Shown here piece after piece: positions 1 through 6,339 of a DNA stretch of 6,610 nucleotides. Below the pieces are notes generated by a model, which had not been told where the DNA came from, did not search any database, and was given only the letters and a program-made list of their open reading frames with translations. A program made the translations under genes and the position numbers. Position 1 is the stretch's first letter. Every line of letters starts with the position of its first letter. Source of the stretch: Bacilli bacterium (GTDB lineage Bacteria; Bacillota_I; Bacilli_A; RF39; UBA660); assembly GCA_028698535.1 (NCBI GenBank), contig JAQVDA010000040.1, positions 1 to 6,610 on the forward strand. Direction: 5' to 3'.

Positions 1-1
1 T

Positions 2-460
2 AATTTGACTCTCTTTTAAAATATAATCAACCACTTTAATATCTGGATAATCAAACTTAATTTTAATAACTTGCCCTTTTATTAATGGGACTATTTTGGC
101 TAATTTTAACGCTTCACTAGTCGTTTTCGTATAAGCTCTAATCAAACCGCCAGTTCCTAATTTAACCCCACCAAAATACCTAATTACAACGCATAATAGG
201 TAATTAAGATTATTCTTTGTTAATACCTCTAAAATAGGTAATCCAGCGGTCCCACTAGGTTCATTATCATCATGAAAGCGTTTCGTATTATCAATAATAT
301 AAGCATAACAATAATGAGTAGCCTCTTTATATTGATTTTTTAGGGCTTTTAAAACAATGGCTACTTCTTTTTCGGTCTTTATTTTTTTAAGTACTCCAAT
401 AAATCTTGATTTATTAATGACTAATTCATTAACTATTTCTTCTTTTATACTATAGTTCAT
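2..460 (-). CDS. yigZ: YigZ/IMPACT (UPF0029) family protein, 3' end outside window
   Basis: Reading the minus strand from the ATG at 460 gives 153 residues with no stop before the window edge, so the gene is partial at its C-terminus (family members are usually about 200-215 residues). Two family signatures are clear: DDNEPSGTAGLPIL at residues 64-77 and RYFGGVKLGTGGLIRAY at residues 94-110. These mark the N-terminal UPF0029/IMPACT domain. From about residue 128 the sequence enters what should be the ferredoxin-like DUF1949 domain, which is cut. The family is cytosolic; the eukaryotic relative IMPACT acts in translational stress control through GCN2, while the bacterial role is not settled. 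The start is supported by GGTGAT three bases upstream (469 to 464). It is divergent from uvrC across a 72-base region. The family call is secure; no specific function can be stated. Confidence 0.93.
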   Translation of the reverse strand, partial: MNYSIKEEIVNELVINKSRFIGVLKKIKTEKEVAIVLKALKNQYKEATHYCYAYIIDNTKRFHDDNEPSGTAGLPILEVLTKNNLNYLLCVVIRYFGGVKLGTGGLIRAYTKTTSEALKLAKIVPLIKGQVIKIKFDYPDIKVVDYILKESQI

Positions 461-475
461 CTAATCACCGTTATA

Positions 476-481
476 ATTATA
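476..481 (-). promoter_or_regulatory. Candidate -10 element for the yigZ-like gene
   Basis: Reading the minus strand, TATAAT lies at 481 to 476, then six bases, then GGTGAT at 469 to 464, then TAG and the ATG. A transcript would start at or beside the Shine-Dalgarno sequence. A second candidate is TGTGATAAT (TGn plus GATAAT) at 503 to 495, which would give a leader of roughly 28 bases. No good -35 is visible for either, and the region is very AT-rich, so the choice is uncertain. Confidence 0.45.
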
Positions 482-492
482 TAACACTATAT

Positions 493-518
493 AAATTATC
501 ACAAATTTGTTATAATTT
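493..518. repeat. 26-bp near-perfect palindrome over the uvrC -10 region
   Basis: The stretch is a dyad centred between 505 and 506: twelve of thirteen base pairs are complementary, the only mismatch being C500 against T511. The core ACAAATTTGT (501-510) is itself a perfect palindrome. The right arm contains the extended -10 of uvrC (508-516), and the left arm read on the minus strand gives TGTGATAAT, an extended -10-like sequence facing yigZ. It could be a repressor operator or two back-to-back -10 elements. It does not resemble the B. subtilis LexA box (CGAAC-N4-GTTCG). Confidence 0.6.
508..516 (+). promoter_or_regulatory. Extended -10 promoter element of uvrC
   Basis: TGTTATAAT at 508-516 is a perfect extended -10 (TGn plus TATAAT). 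No convincing -35 is seen at the usual distance, which extended -10 promoters tolerate. The predicted transcript start, about seven bases downstream, falls near 523, the first base of the GGTGAT Shine-Dalgarno sequence, so the leader would be only about 10 bases. Confidence 0.6.
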
Positions 519-522
519 TAAT

Positions 523-528
523 GGTGAT
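523..528 (+). promoter_or_regulatory. Shine-Dalgarno sequence that sets the uvrC start
   Basis: GGTGAT at 523-528 is followed by four bases and the ATG at 533. An in-frame ATG also exists at 521, but starting there would place GGTGAT inside the coding region as codons 2 and 3 and add four residues (MVII) that UvrC proteins do not need. The ATG at 533 gives the normal UvrC beginning MLKQKLKLVPSKPGCYLMKD. Confidence 0.85.
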
Positions 529-532
529 AATA

Positions 533-2296
533 ATGTTGAAACAAAAGTTAAAGTTAGTGCCATCAAAACCAGGTTGTTATTTAATGAAGGATATTAATGA
601 TAAGATTATTTATGTAGGTAAAGCTAAGAAAATTAAACCGCGATTAAGATCTTATTTTAATAGGGCACATACCGGAAAAACACAAAGAATGGTGGCTGAA
701 ACCACTAATTTTGAATATATTATTACCCCTTCCGAATTAGAAGCGCTTCTTTTGGAATTAAACCTAATTAAACAATATCAACCAAAATATAATATCTTGT
801 TAAAAGATGATAAGACTTATCCCTATATTGCCTTAACTGATGAAAAGTATCCAAGACTAATAATAATAAGAGAAAAAAATATTAAAGACCATAAAAAAGT
901 ATTACTATTTGGTCCGTATCCCAATGTAGTTGCGGCTCGGAAAGTAGTTAATTTACTTAATAAAATCTATCCTTTAAGAAAGTGCCGTCATTTTCCCAAG
1001 GAATATTGCCTTTATTTTCATATTAATCAGTGTCTTGGATATTGTCTTAATAAAGATAATGATGATAAAATAAAACAAATTAAAGCGGAAATAATTTCTT
1101 TTTTAAAAGGTAATCATCATATAATCACCCAAAGAATAGAAAAAGAAATGGCTATCGCTAGTCAAAAAATGATGTATGAGAGAGCCTTAGAATTAAAGGA
1201 AATACTAGAAGATATTAAGGTAACCTTAAATAAACAGATAATTGATTTAAAAACAAACGATAATATTGATGTCTTTGGTCATTATTGGCATAATGGCATC
1301 CTGTCAATTCAGGTATTCTTTATAAGAGCGGGCAAAGTAGTTGGCCGCATTAATGACTTAATTGAAACTGTTGATGACAAAACGGAAGAACTACTAGAAT
1401 ATATCATTACTTTTTATGATAAAAGAAAAATAATGCCGACGGCGATTATGACCACTAGTGATATTAATAAAGAACTTATGGAACAAGCCTTAAATATTAA
1501 AGTAAAACAACCAAAAAGAGGAAAGTATAAACAGATATTAACTTTAGCTAGTGACAACGCCAAGGTTAACTACCATAACCAGCGTTTTAATGTAAAGGAT
1601 AATCACGCGGAACTTAATGAAGCACTACAACAATTGAAGATAAAATTACAAATTAAACAATTAAATCGGATTGAGTTGTTTGATAGTTCCCACTTATTTG
1701 GACACTGGTATGTGGGGGGTCTGGTTGTTTACACTAATGGCGAGCCCGATCAAAAAGAATATCGCCGTTATAAGATTACTAACCCGGATACTAAAGATGA
1801 TATTAATGCTTTAAGAGAAATTATCTATCGCCGCTATTTTAAGGTTTTAAAGGATAATTTAACTAAACCCGATTTGATTATTGTTGATGGTGGTAAAGCT
1901 CAGATTAATGCCGTTAGAGATGTTCTAGATGGGTTTAAATTAGCGATACCAGTAGCCGGTTTAGTTAAGGATGAATCTCATCGCACTAAAGAATTATTAG
2001 GACAAGACCCTATAATTAATATGGCCATTAATCCTAGAACACCGTTATTTTATCTTTTAAATCGTATGCAGGAAGAGGTTCACCGCTTTGTGATTAACTA
2101 TCATCGTAATAAACGCCTAAAAGGGGCCACTATTAGTATTTTAGATAGTATCCCAGGAATAGGTCAAAAAAGAAAAACCCTATTACTTAAAAAATATGGT
2201 TCATTAGAAAAGATAAAGAATGCTACCTTAGAGGAATTAACTAATATATTACCAACAAAAGTAGCGGAAAATCTTTATAGTACTTTTAATAAATGA
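533..2296 (+). CDS. uvrC: Excinuclease ABC subunit C (UvrC)
   Basis: UvrC joins the UvrB-DNA complex in nucleotide excision repair and cuts the damaged strand on both sides of the lesion. The product is 587 residues, a normal family length. In order: a GIY-YIG nuclease domain (PGCYLMKD at 13-20, YVGKAK at 27-32, R37/R39, E75, N87) for the 3' cut; four cysteines C151, C159, C167 and C171, the motif reported to bind an iron-sulfur cluster in UvrC; a UVR coiled-coil segment at about 202-232 that contacts UvrB; an RNase H-like domain for the 5' cut with a D384-D452-H483 triad (DSSHLFG, IIVDGGKAQ, KDESHRTK); and a C-terminal helix-hairpin-helix region around 530-587 (SIPGIG at 539-544). All catalytic positions appear intact. 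It is first in the plus-strand block. Its TGA stop overlaps an extended -10 for the next gene, 29 bases before the pilin start. uvrA and uvrB are not in the window. Confidence 0.97.
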   Translation: MLKQKLKLVPSKPGCYLMKDINDKIIYVGKAKKIKPRLRSYFNRAHTGKTQRMVAETTNFEYIITPSELEALLLELNLIKQYQPKYNILLKDDKTYPYIALTDEKYPRLIIIREKNIKDHKKVLLFGPYPNVVAARKVVNLLNKIYPLRKCRHFPKEYCLYFHINQCLGYCLNKDNDDKIKQIKAEIISFLKGNHHIITQRIEKEMAIASQKMMYERALELKEILEDIKVTLNKQIIDLKTNDNIDVFGHYWHNGILSIQVFFIRAGKVVGRINDLIETVDDKTEELLEYIITFYDKRKIMPTAIMTTSDINKELMEQALNIKVKQPKRGKYKQILTLASDNAKVNYHNQRFNVKDNHAELNEALQQLKIKLQIKQLNRIELFDSSHLFGHWYVGGLVVYTNGEPDQKEYRRYKITNPDTKDDINALREIIYRRYFKVLKDNLTKPDLIIVDGGKAQINAVRDVLDGFKLAIPVAGLVKDESHRTKELLGQDPIINMAINPRTPLFYLLNRMQEEVHRFVINYHRNKRLKGATISILDSIPGIGQKRKTLLLKKYGSLEKIKNATLEELTNILPTKVAENLYSTFNK

Positions 2297-2302
2297 TATA
2301 AT
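2294..2302 (+). promoter_or_regulatory. Candidate extended -10 promoter before the prepilin gene
   Basis: TGATATAAT at 2294-2302 is TGn plus a perfect TATAAT, with the TG supplied by the uvrC stop codon TGA. TTTATA at 2274-2279, 17 bases upstream, matches the -35 consensus TTGACA at four of six positions. The predicted start is near 2309, giving a leader of about 17 bases before the ATG at 2326. The pilin, mutL and miaA genes could thus be transcribed separately from uvrC. The same nine bases also occur at the mutL start, where they probably are not a promoter, so caution is due. Confidence 0.5.
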
Positions 2303-2325
2303 CTAATTAGTATTGAGGTGAGAAT

Positions 2326-2724
2326 ATGAAACGAACTGGCTTTACTTTAATTGAGTTACTCGCTGTAATTGTTATTATTGGCATAATAATGTTAATTGCT
2401 GTACCCGCTATTGTTAAGATTATTGGTGAAACGGAAGATAAGGTATTTATTACTAATGAAACCCTATTACAAAAGGCCGGGGAGAGTTATTTTCTCGCGA
2501 ATAAACAATTATTACCAAAGAATGTTAATGATCAAAGTACGGTTTATTTAGTCGATTTAGTGGCCGAAGGCTTACTTAAAAAAATTAAAAACCCGGTTAA
2601 TGAAGAGGAATTTTGTGATGGATATGTTATCGTTGAAAGAATGTCTGAGGGTCCAATTTTTGAATATAAATCCTATCTTAAATGTGGGGATGATTATATG
2701 ACTGAGGGTTACATTAACCTTTGA
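2326..2724 (+). CDS. Type IV pilin-like prepilin (type II pseudopilin family)
   Basis: The 132-residue product has a textbook class III prepilin leader: a short basic start MKRTG, cleavage expected after G5, then FTLIELLAVIVIIGII with phenylalanine at mature position 1 and glutamate at mature position 5 (E10). The hydrophobic helix runs to about residue 30 and would hold the subunit in the membrane or pack it in a filament core. Processing needs a prepilin peptidase, not seen here. The C-terminal part is small and acidic, with C97 and C120, which could form a disulfide, and an aromatic end (DDYMTEGYINL). I recognise the leader but not a specific pilin type; ComGC-like competence pseudopilins are similar in size and N-terminus. 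No assembly ATPase, platform protein or other pilin gene is adjacent. Its Shine-Dalgarno sequence GAGGTGAG (2315-2322) supports the start. It sits 29 bases after uvrC and 49 bases before mutL. Confidence 0.88.
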   Translation: MKRTGFTLIELLAVIVIIGIIMLIAVPAIVKIIGETEDKVFITNETLLQKAGESYFLANKQLLPKNVNDQSTVYLVDLVAEGLLKKIKNPVNEEEFCDGYVIVERMSEGPIFEYKSYLKCGDDYMTEGYINL

Positions 2725-2773
2725 TAATCCATATAAATTTGGGCAAGTAATGTAAAGAGAAAATGGTGATATA

Positions 2774-4498
2774 ATGATAAAAATACAAATAATGAATGAA
2801 CATCTCGCTAATAAAATAGCGGCTGGTGAAGTAGTTGAAAAGTGTGCTTCCGTGGTGAAGGAACTCGTTGAAAATAGTATTGATGCGGGCAGTACCTCGA
2901 TTAAAATAGAGTTAATAGAAGCTGGAACTAAGGAAATTAAAGTGATTGATAATGGGGTTGGTATGCATCGTGAGGATGCTATTTTAGCTTTTTCGCGTCA
3001 TGCGACTAGTAAGATATTAGATGAGGATGATTTATATGCGATTCAATCACTGGGATTTCGGGGTGAAGCTTTGCCCTCAATCGCCGCTGTTAGTGATATA
3101 ATTTTAAAAACTAGTACTGGTGATATCGGTACTTTAATTTATATGCGCGCCGGCAAAATAGTTAGTAATGAAAAAACCGATAGTCGGGTAGGGACCGAAG
3201 TCACAGTTCAAAATCTTTTCTATAATACGCCGGCTCGGTTAAAACATTTAAGGAGTTTAGCTTATGAATTAGCTAATGCTACTGATTATGTTAATAAAAT
3301 GGCCTTATCATATCCGAATATAAAATTTAGTTTATCTAATAATGGTAAAGTCTTATTAAATACCGATGGTAGTAATAATCTTTTAAAAGTTATTAATGAA
3401 ATTTATGGTTTAGAAGTAACCAAAAAGATGATTGAAATTAAGGGTAGTAATGATGATTATGATATTTCTGGCTATATTTCTTATCCTGAGATTACTAAAT
3501 CAAATCGTCATCACATGGTTATTATTGTTAATGGTCGCGTGGTTAGAAATGTGGAATTAAATAAGATAATTAATGATGCTTATTATACTTATAAACCAAA
3601 TGATCGTTATCCGATTATTATTCTTAATATTGATGTTGACCCGTCTTTAGTTGATGTTAATATTCATCCGACTAAGTTAGATGTTAAGTTTAGTAAAATG
3701 GTTTCTTTAAAATCATTATTATTAAATGTTATAAAAGAACAACTAGAGGCCACTACCTTAATTCCTAGCGTTACCATCAAAAAGGAAGCAGTTTCTTATG
3801 AAACAATGACTTTTAACTTAGAGAGAAATCCGTCTGATGAGGTTGATTTAGCTATTTATGAACAATTAACTACCTATGATAATGATAACTCAATACCATC
3901 AGTAAAAAAGGAAGAAAAACTACCCGAACTTTATCCGGTTGGTTTAATTCATGGCACCTATATTGTGTGTCAGAATGATTTAGGTATGTATTTAATTGAC
4001 CAACATGCGGCCAATGAGCGTATTAATTATGAGATATATAAAAATGAGTTAAGTAAGACTAATCATGAGACCATTGCGATGTTAATCCCATTAACTATTG
4101 AAATGCCTAGTAGTGATTATATTATTTTAAAAGATAAGATGGCTATTTTACAGTCTTTAAACTTTGATGTTATCGATATGGGTATTAACACCATTACTAT
4201 TAAGGCCCATCCATTGTGGTTACCACCAGGGTATGAAGATACCGCTATAAAGAAAATAATTGATATTATCATTGATAAGGAAGACTTTAATATGGAAAAA
4301 TTTAATGAAAAGGTAGCGATTACCCTAAGTTGTAAACTCGCTGTTAAAGCTAACGAAAGCCTTAGTGTTAAGGAAATGGAAACCATAATTAATCGCTTAA
4401 GAACTTGTCACAATCCTTATACTTGTCCCCATGGTCGCCCGACAATTATTCATTATTCAAAATATGAATTAGAGAAATTATTTAAAAGGGTGATGTAA
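2774..4498 (+). CDS. mutL: DNA mismatch repair protein MutL
   Basis: MutL couples MutS recognition of mismatches to strand incision. The 574-residue product has the GHKL ATPase domain (IAAGEVVEK, KELVENSIDAG with E30 and N34, DNGVGM with D59, SRHATSKI, LGFRGEALPSIAAVS), a transducer domain containing VDVNIHPTK with K301, a variable linker at about 325-385, and a C-terminal dimerisation/endonuclease domain. DQHAANERINYE at 409-420 fits the DQHA(X)2E(X)4E metal-binding motif, and SCK at 519-521 and CPHGRPT at 551-557 complete the metal site, so this MutL should be a latent nicking endonuclease, as in bacteria without MutH. One oddity: the usual ERPASV is EKCASV (C24). GGTGAT three bases before the ATG at 2774 supports the start; the later in-frame ATG (2792) would remove conserved N-terminal residues and lacks such a site. 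No mutS is in the window. The TAA stop is immediately followed by the miaA start. Confidence 0.97.
   Translation: MIKIQIMNEHLANKIAAGEVVEKCASVVKELVENSIDAGSTSIKIELIEAGTKEIKVIDNGVGMHREDAILAFSRHATSKILDEDDLYAIQSLGFRGEALPSIAAVSDIILKTSTGDIGTLIYMRAGKIVSNEKTDSRVGTEVTVQNLFYNTPARLKHLRSLAYELANATDYVNKMALSYPNIKFSLSNNGKVLLNTDGSNNLLKVINEIYGLEVTKKMIEIKGSNDDYDISGYISYPEITKSNRHHMVIIVNGRVVRNVELNKIINDAYYTYKPNDRYPIIILNIDVDPSLVDVNIHPTKLDVKFSKMVSLKSLLLNVIKEQLEATTLIPSVTIKKEAVSYETMTFNLERNPSDEVDLAIYEQLTTYDNDNSIPSVKKEEKLPELYPVGLIHGTYIVCQNDLGMYLIDQHAANERINYEIYKNELSKTNHETIAMLIPLTIEMPSSDYIILKDKMAILQSLNFDVIDMGINTITIKAHPLWLPPGYEDTAIKKIIDIIIDKEDFNMEKFNEKVAITLSCKLAVKANESLSVKEMETIINRLRTCHNPYTCPHGRPTIIHYSKYELEKLFKRVM
4489..4494 (+). 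promoter_or_regulatory. Shine-Dalgarno sequence of miaA inside the mutL 3' end
   Basis: GGTGAT at 4489-4494 overlaps the last codons of mutL; four bases later (GTAA, containing the mutL stop) comes the TTG start of miaA at 4499. The same four-base spacing is seen in uvrC. This arrangement fits translational coupling: ribosomes ending mutL stop directly on the miaA initiation region. Confidence 0.8.
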
Positions 4499-5377
4499 TT
4501 GGATAAGATAATTGTAATTGTAGGCCCAACGGGAGTAGGTAAAACTAAATTATCAATTGCCCTAGCGAAAAAGCTAAATGGGGCTATTATTAACGCTGAT
4601 AGTCGCCAAATATATAAGGAACTAAATATTGGTACCGCCAAAATAACAGAAACGGCCAAGGAAAATATTCCCCATTATCTTTTTGATTTAAAAAGTGTAA
4701 TGGAAGATTATTCTGTTTTTGAATATCAACAAGCGGGTCGTCAAGTTATAAGCCGAATTTTTAAGCAAAAGAAAACCCCCATTATTGTTGGGGGTACCGG
4801 ATTATACATTAAAGCTTTGTTATATGATTATCAATTTAAGACTGAGGAAAGCGATATTAACTTTGATGACTATAATAATGAAAAGTTATATAAGATGGTT
4901 AAAGAAATTAATCCCGCTAGTAATATTCACCTTCATAATAGACGGCGTTTAATTAATTTTTTAAGGCGTAATAATAAACTAAAAAACGATTATCAAGGTA
5001 ATCAAAAGCTATTATATCCGGTTATCTTTATTGGTTTAACCTTACCACGTGATATTTTATACCAAGAAATTAATGCTCGTGTTGATAAAATGATTAAAGA
5101 TGGTTTAATTGAAGAAGCCAAAGCTTTATATAATCAAAATATTAACAGTAAAGTAGTCTTAAATACGATTGGTTATCAAGAGCTATATCAATATTTTACC
5201 GGTAGAATAACTAAAGAGGAAGCAATTGCTTTAATTAAACAAAATTCCAGACGATATGCAAAACGCCAATATACTTGGTTTAATAACCAAATGACCATTA
5301 ACTGGTTTTTAGTTGATTTACAGAACTTTAATAATACCATTACGGCGGTAATGACTTATTTAAATTACCACCTTTAA
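4499..5377 (+). CDS. miaA: tRNA dimethylallyltransferase (MiaA)
   Basis: MiaA transfers the dimethylallyl group of DMAPP to N6 of A37 in tRNAs that read codons starting with U, making i6A, which stabilises codon-anticodon pairing. The 292-residue product, slightly shorter than the usual 300-315, has the P-loop GPTGVGKT at 9-16, DSRQIYK at 34-40, GTAK, PHYLFD, GGTGLYIKALLY starting at G98, TIGYQE, and near the C-terminus RRYAKRQYTWF, all typical of the family. The start is TTG at 4499, directly after the mutL stop and in the same reading frame. It is chosen because it gives the canonical beginning MDKIIVIVGPTG and has a well-spaced GGTGAT. The mutL-miaA neighbourhood is common in bacteria. The gene ends seven bases from the end of the convergent transglutaminase gene, and I see no hairpin terminator there. 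Confidence 0.96.
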   Translation: MDKIIVIVGPTGVGKTKLSIALAKKLNGAIINADSRQIYKELNIGTAKITETAKENIPHYLFDLKSVMEDYSVFEYQQAGRQVISRIFKQKKTPIIVGGTGLYIKALLYDYQFKTEESDINFDDYNNEKLYKMVKEINPASNIHLHNRRRLINFLRRNNKLKNDYQGNQKLLYPVIFIGLTLPRDILYQEINARVDKMIKDGLIEEAKALYNQNINSKVVLNTIGYQELYQYFTGRITKEEAIALIKQNSRRYAKRQYTWFNNQMTINWFLVDLQNFNNTITAVMTYLNYHL

Positions 5378-5384
5378 TTACTTG

Positions 5385-6284
5385 TTACTTTTCTAAATAA
5401 ATATGCGAAGGATAATCATGGTCTTTAATATTCATATCTTTTAATTTTTCGGTGGTGATTAAATAAAAAGTATCACTAATAATATCCTCTCCATCTTCAG
5501 TAACCGGGTCATTCCAAGCCACATCTAGATGGTACCATTTATTATCTACATAAACATAATTCCAAACATGGGTATCACTCGCTATTTTATAATTTTTAAT
5601 TTCTATCATGTCTAAAAAGATTGCTAGAGTATCCGCATAACCATTACAAGTACCATAACCATTAAATAAAACGCCATAACTAGTTTGGGCCCTATCTTTT
5701 TTATTGCTTTCATAATTAACGGCATATTTAGTATGCCTAATAATATAATCATGGATAACTTTTATTTTTTCATTACTGGTCATAGAGGGTTTAATAATAT
5801 CATTTAAGATATCATTTGCTTTATTTTTAATTAATAATTTTTGCCCATCTGGATAAGTTTTATCAAGCATAATGGTAATTAAACCCATGGTATTATATCG
5901 GGTCTTTATTTCTTGGTAAGAATTAAACGGATGAACAAAATTATTCAAATGTGATAATAAAGTATTATCACTAGCGATCTTTTTTAAATCACTTAAACAC
6001 TTCTTATATTCTGGAGGGCAATAAAATGTAAACTCATCCCAGCCAGAATTAAGGATAGTAAAATAGATATTAAGCAAATCTTGTTTTGTTTTTGGTTTAA
6101 AATCGGTAGTATTTTGGATAAATAAAAAATCATGATGGCGTTTATATTCATTCGCTACCGGTAATGTCACTTTCTTCTGATCAATTAATATTTGGTTAAT
6201 AACAGCCTGAATATGACTTTTAAAAATATATCCGACAAATAATAAAGTTCCTACTACTAATAAAATAATAATTTTTTTGCGCAT
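5385..6284 (-). CDS. Membrane-anchored transglutaminase-like superfamily protein
   Basis: The 299-residue product begins with a basic MRKK followed by a single hydrophobic segment at about 4-20, read as an uncleaved signal anchor or signal peptide, placing the rest outside the membrane. Residues about 170-260 form a transglutaminase-like core: YGTCNGYADTL with the presumed nucleophile C213, DTHVWNYV with H239, and WYHLDVAWNDP with D254, giving a complete Cys-His-Asp triad. Such proteins in bacteria are mostly peptidases or amide-bond enzymes of the cell surface, but the substrate cannot be read from sequence. The region between about 40 and 165 shows no domain I recognise; it contains C89 and C96. 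The start has GGTGAT three bases upstream (6293 to 6288). The gene has its own candidate promoter just after the rpsT terminator and converges on miaA. Confidence 0.87.
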   Translation of the reverse strand: MRKKIIILLVVGTLLFVGYIFKSHIQAVINQILIDQKKVTLPVANEYKRHHDFLFIQNTTDFKPKTKQDLLNIYFTILNSGWDEFTFYCPPEYKKCLSDLKKIASDNTLLSHLNNFVHPFNSYQEIKTRYNTMGLITIMLDKTYPDGQKLLIKNKANDILNDIIKPSMTSNEKIKVIHDYIIRHTKYAVNYESNKKDRAQTSYGVLFNGYGTCNGYADTLAIFLDMIEIKNYKIASDTHVWNYVYVDNKWYHLDVAWNDPVTEDGEDIISDTFYLITTEKLKDMNIKDHDYPSHIYLEK

Positions 6285-6299
6285 TTTATCACCAACTTT

Positions 6300-6308
6300 A
6301 TTTTAACA
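6300..6308 (-). promoter_or_regulatory. Extended -10 promoter element of the transglutaminase-like gene
   Basis: On the minus strand, TGTTAAAAT at 6308 to 6300 is TGn plus TAAAAT (five of six matches to TATAAT). Six bases later comes GGTGAT (6293 to 6288), then AAA and the ATG at 6284. The predicted transcript start again falls on or beside the Shine-Dalgarno sequence. A weak -35-like TTGATT at 6326 to 6321 lies at a short 15-base spacing, within the loop and 3' arm of the rpsT terminator. Confidence 0.5.
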
Positions 6309-6309
6309 C

Positions 6310-6339
6310 AAAAAAAGAGTAATCAAAATATTACTCTTT
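6310..6339 (-). terminator. Intrinsic terminator of rpsT
   Basis: Read on the minus strand, AAAGAGTAAT (6339 to 6330) pairs perfectly with ATTACTCTTT (6323 to 6314) around a six-base loop ATTTTG, and the 3' arm runs into a seven-T tract (6316 to 6310). This is a ten-base-pair stem with a U-tract, AT-rich as expected for this genome. The rpsT stop codon TAA (6333 to 6331) lies inside the 5' arm, so the terminator overlaps the end of the gene. Confidence 0.85.

Noticed and set aside
477..494. Inverted repeat TTATATA-ACAC-TATATAA as a terminator or operator
   Set aside because: Seven pairs of only A and T in this composition can easily arise by chance, there is no following T-tract, and it overlaps likely promoter sequence; not strong enough to call separately.
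521..532. Upstream in-frame ATG as the uvrC start
   Set aside because: It would turn the GGTGAT Shine-Dalgarno sequence into codons and add four non-conserved residues; ATG at 533 fits both spacing and family alignment.
2294..2325. TGA of uvrC read as tryptophan (code 4) with extension of the protein
   Set aside because: UvrC already has its full helix-hairpin-helix end before the TGA, the next bases carry the start signals of the pilin gene in another frame, and the pilin gene also ends naturally at TGA.
2767..2775. TGATATAAT as an extended -10 at the mutL start
   Set aside because: The match arises from the Shine-Dalgarno sequence GGTGAT plus ATA plus the start codon. A transcript from it would begin inside mutL and lose the conserved N-terminus.
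4117..4386. Minus-strand open frame of 89 codons inside mutL
   Set aside because: It lies wholly within the conserved MutL C-terminal domain, has low-complexity hydrophobic content and no recognisable domain; it is a shadow of mutL.
4453..4659. Minus-strand open frame of 68 codons over the mutL-miaA junction
   Set aside because: It is antisense to the miaA P-loop region and the end of mutL, with no domain or independent support.
5338..5353. Hairpin CATTAC-GGCG-GTAATG near the end of miaA, as a terminator
   Set aside because: The stem is only six base pairs, lies inside the coding region, and is not followed by a T-tract.
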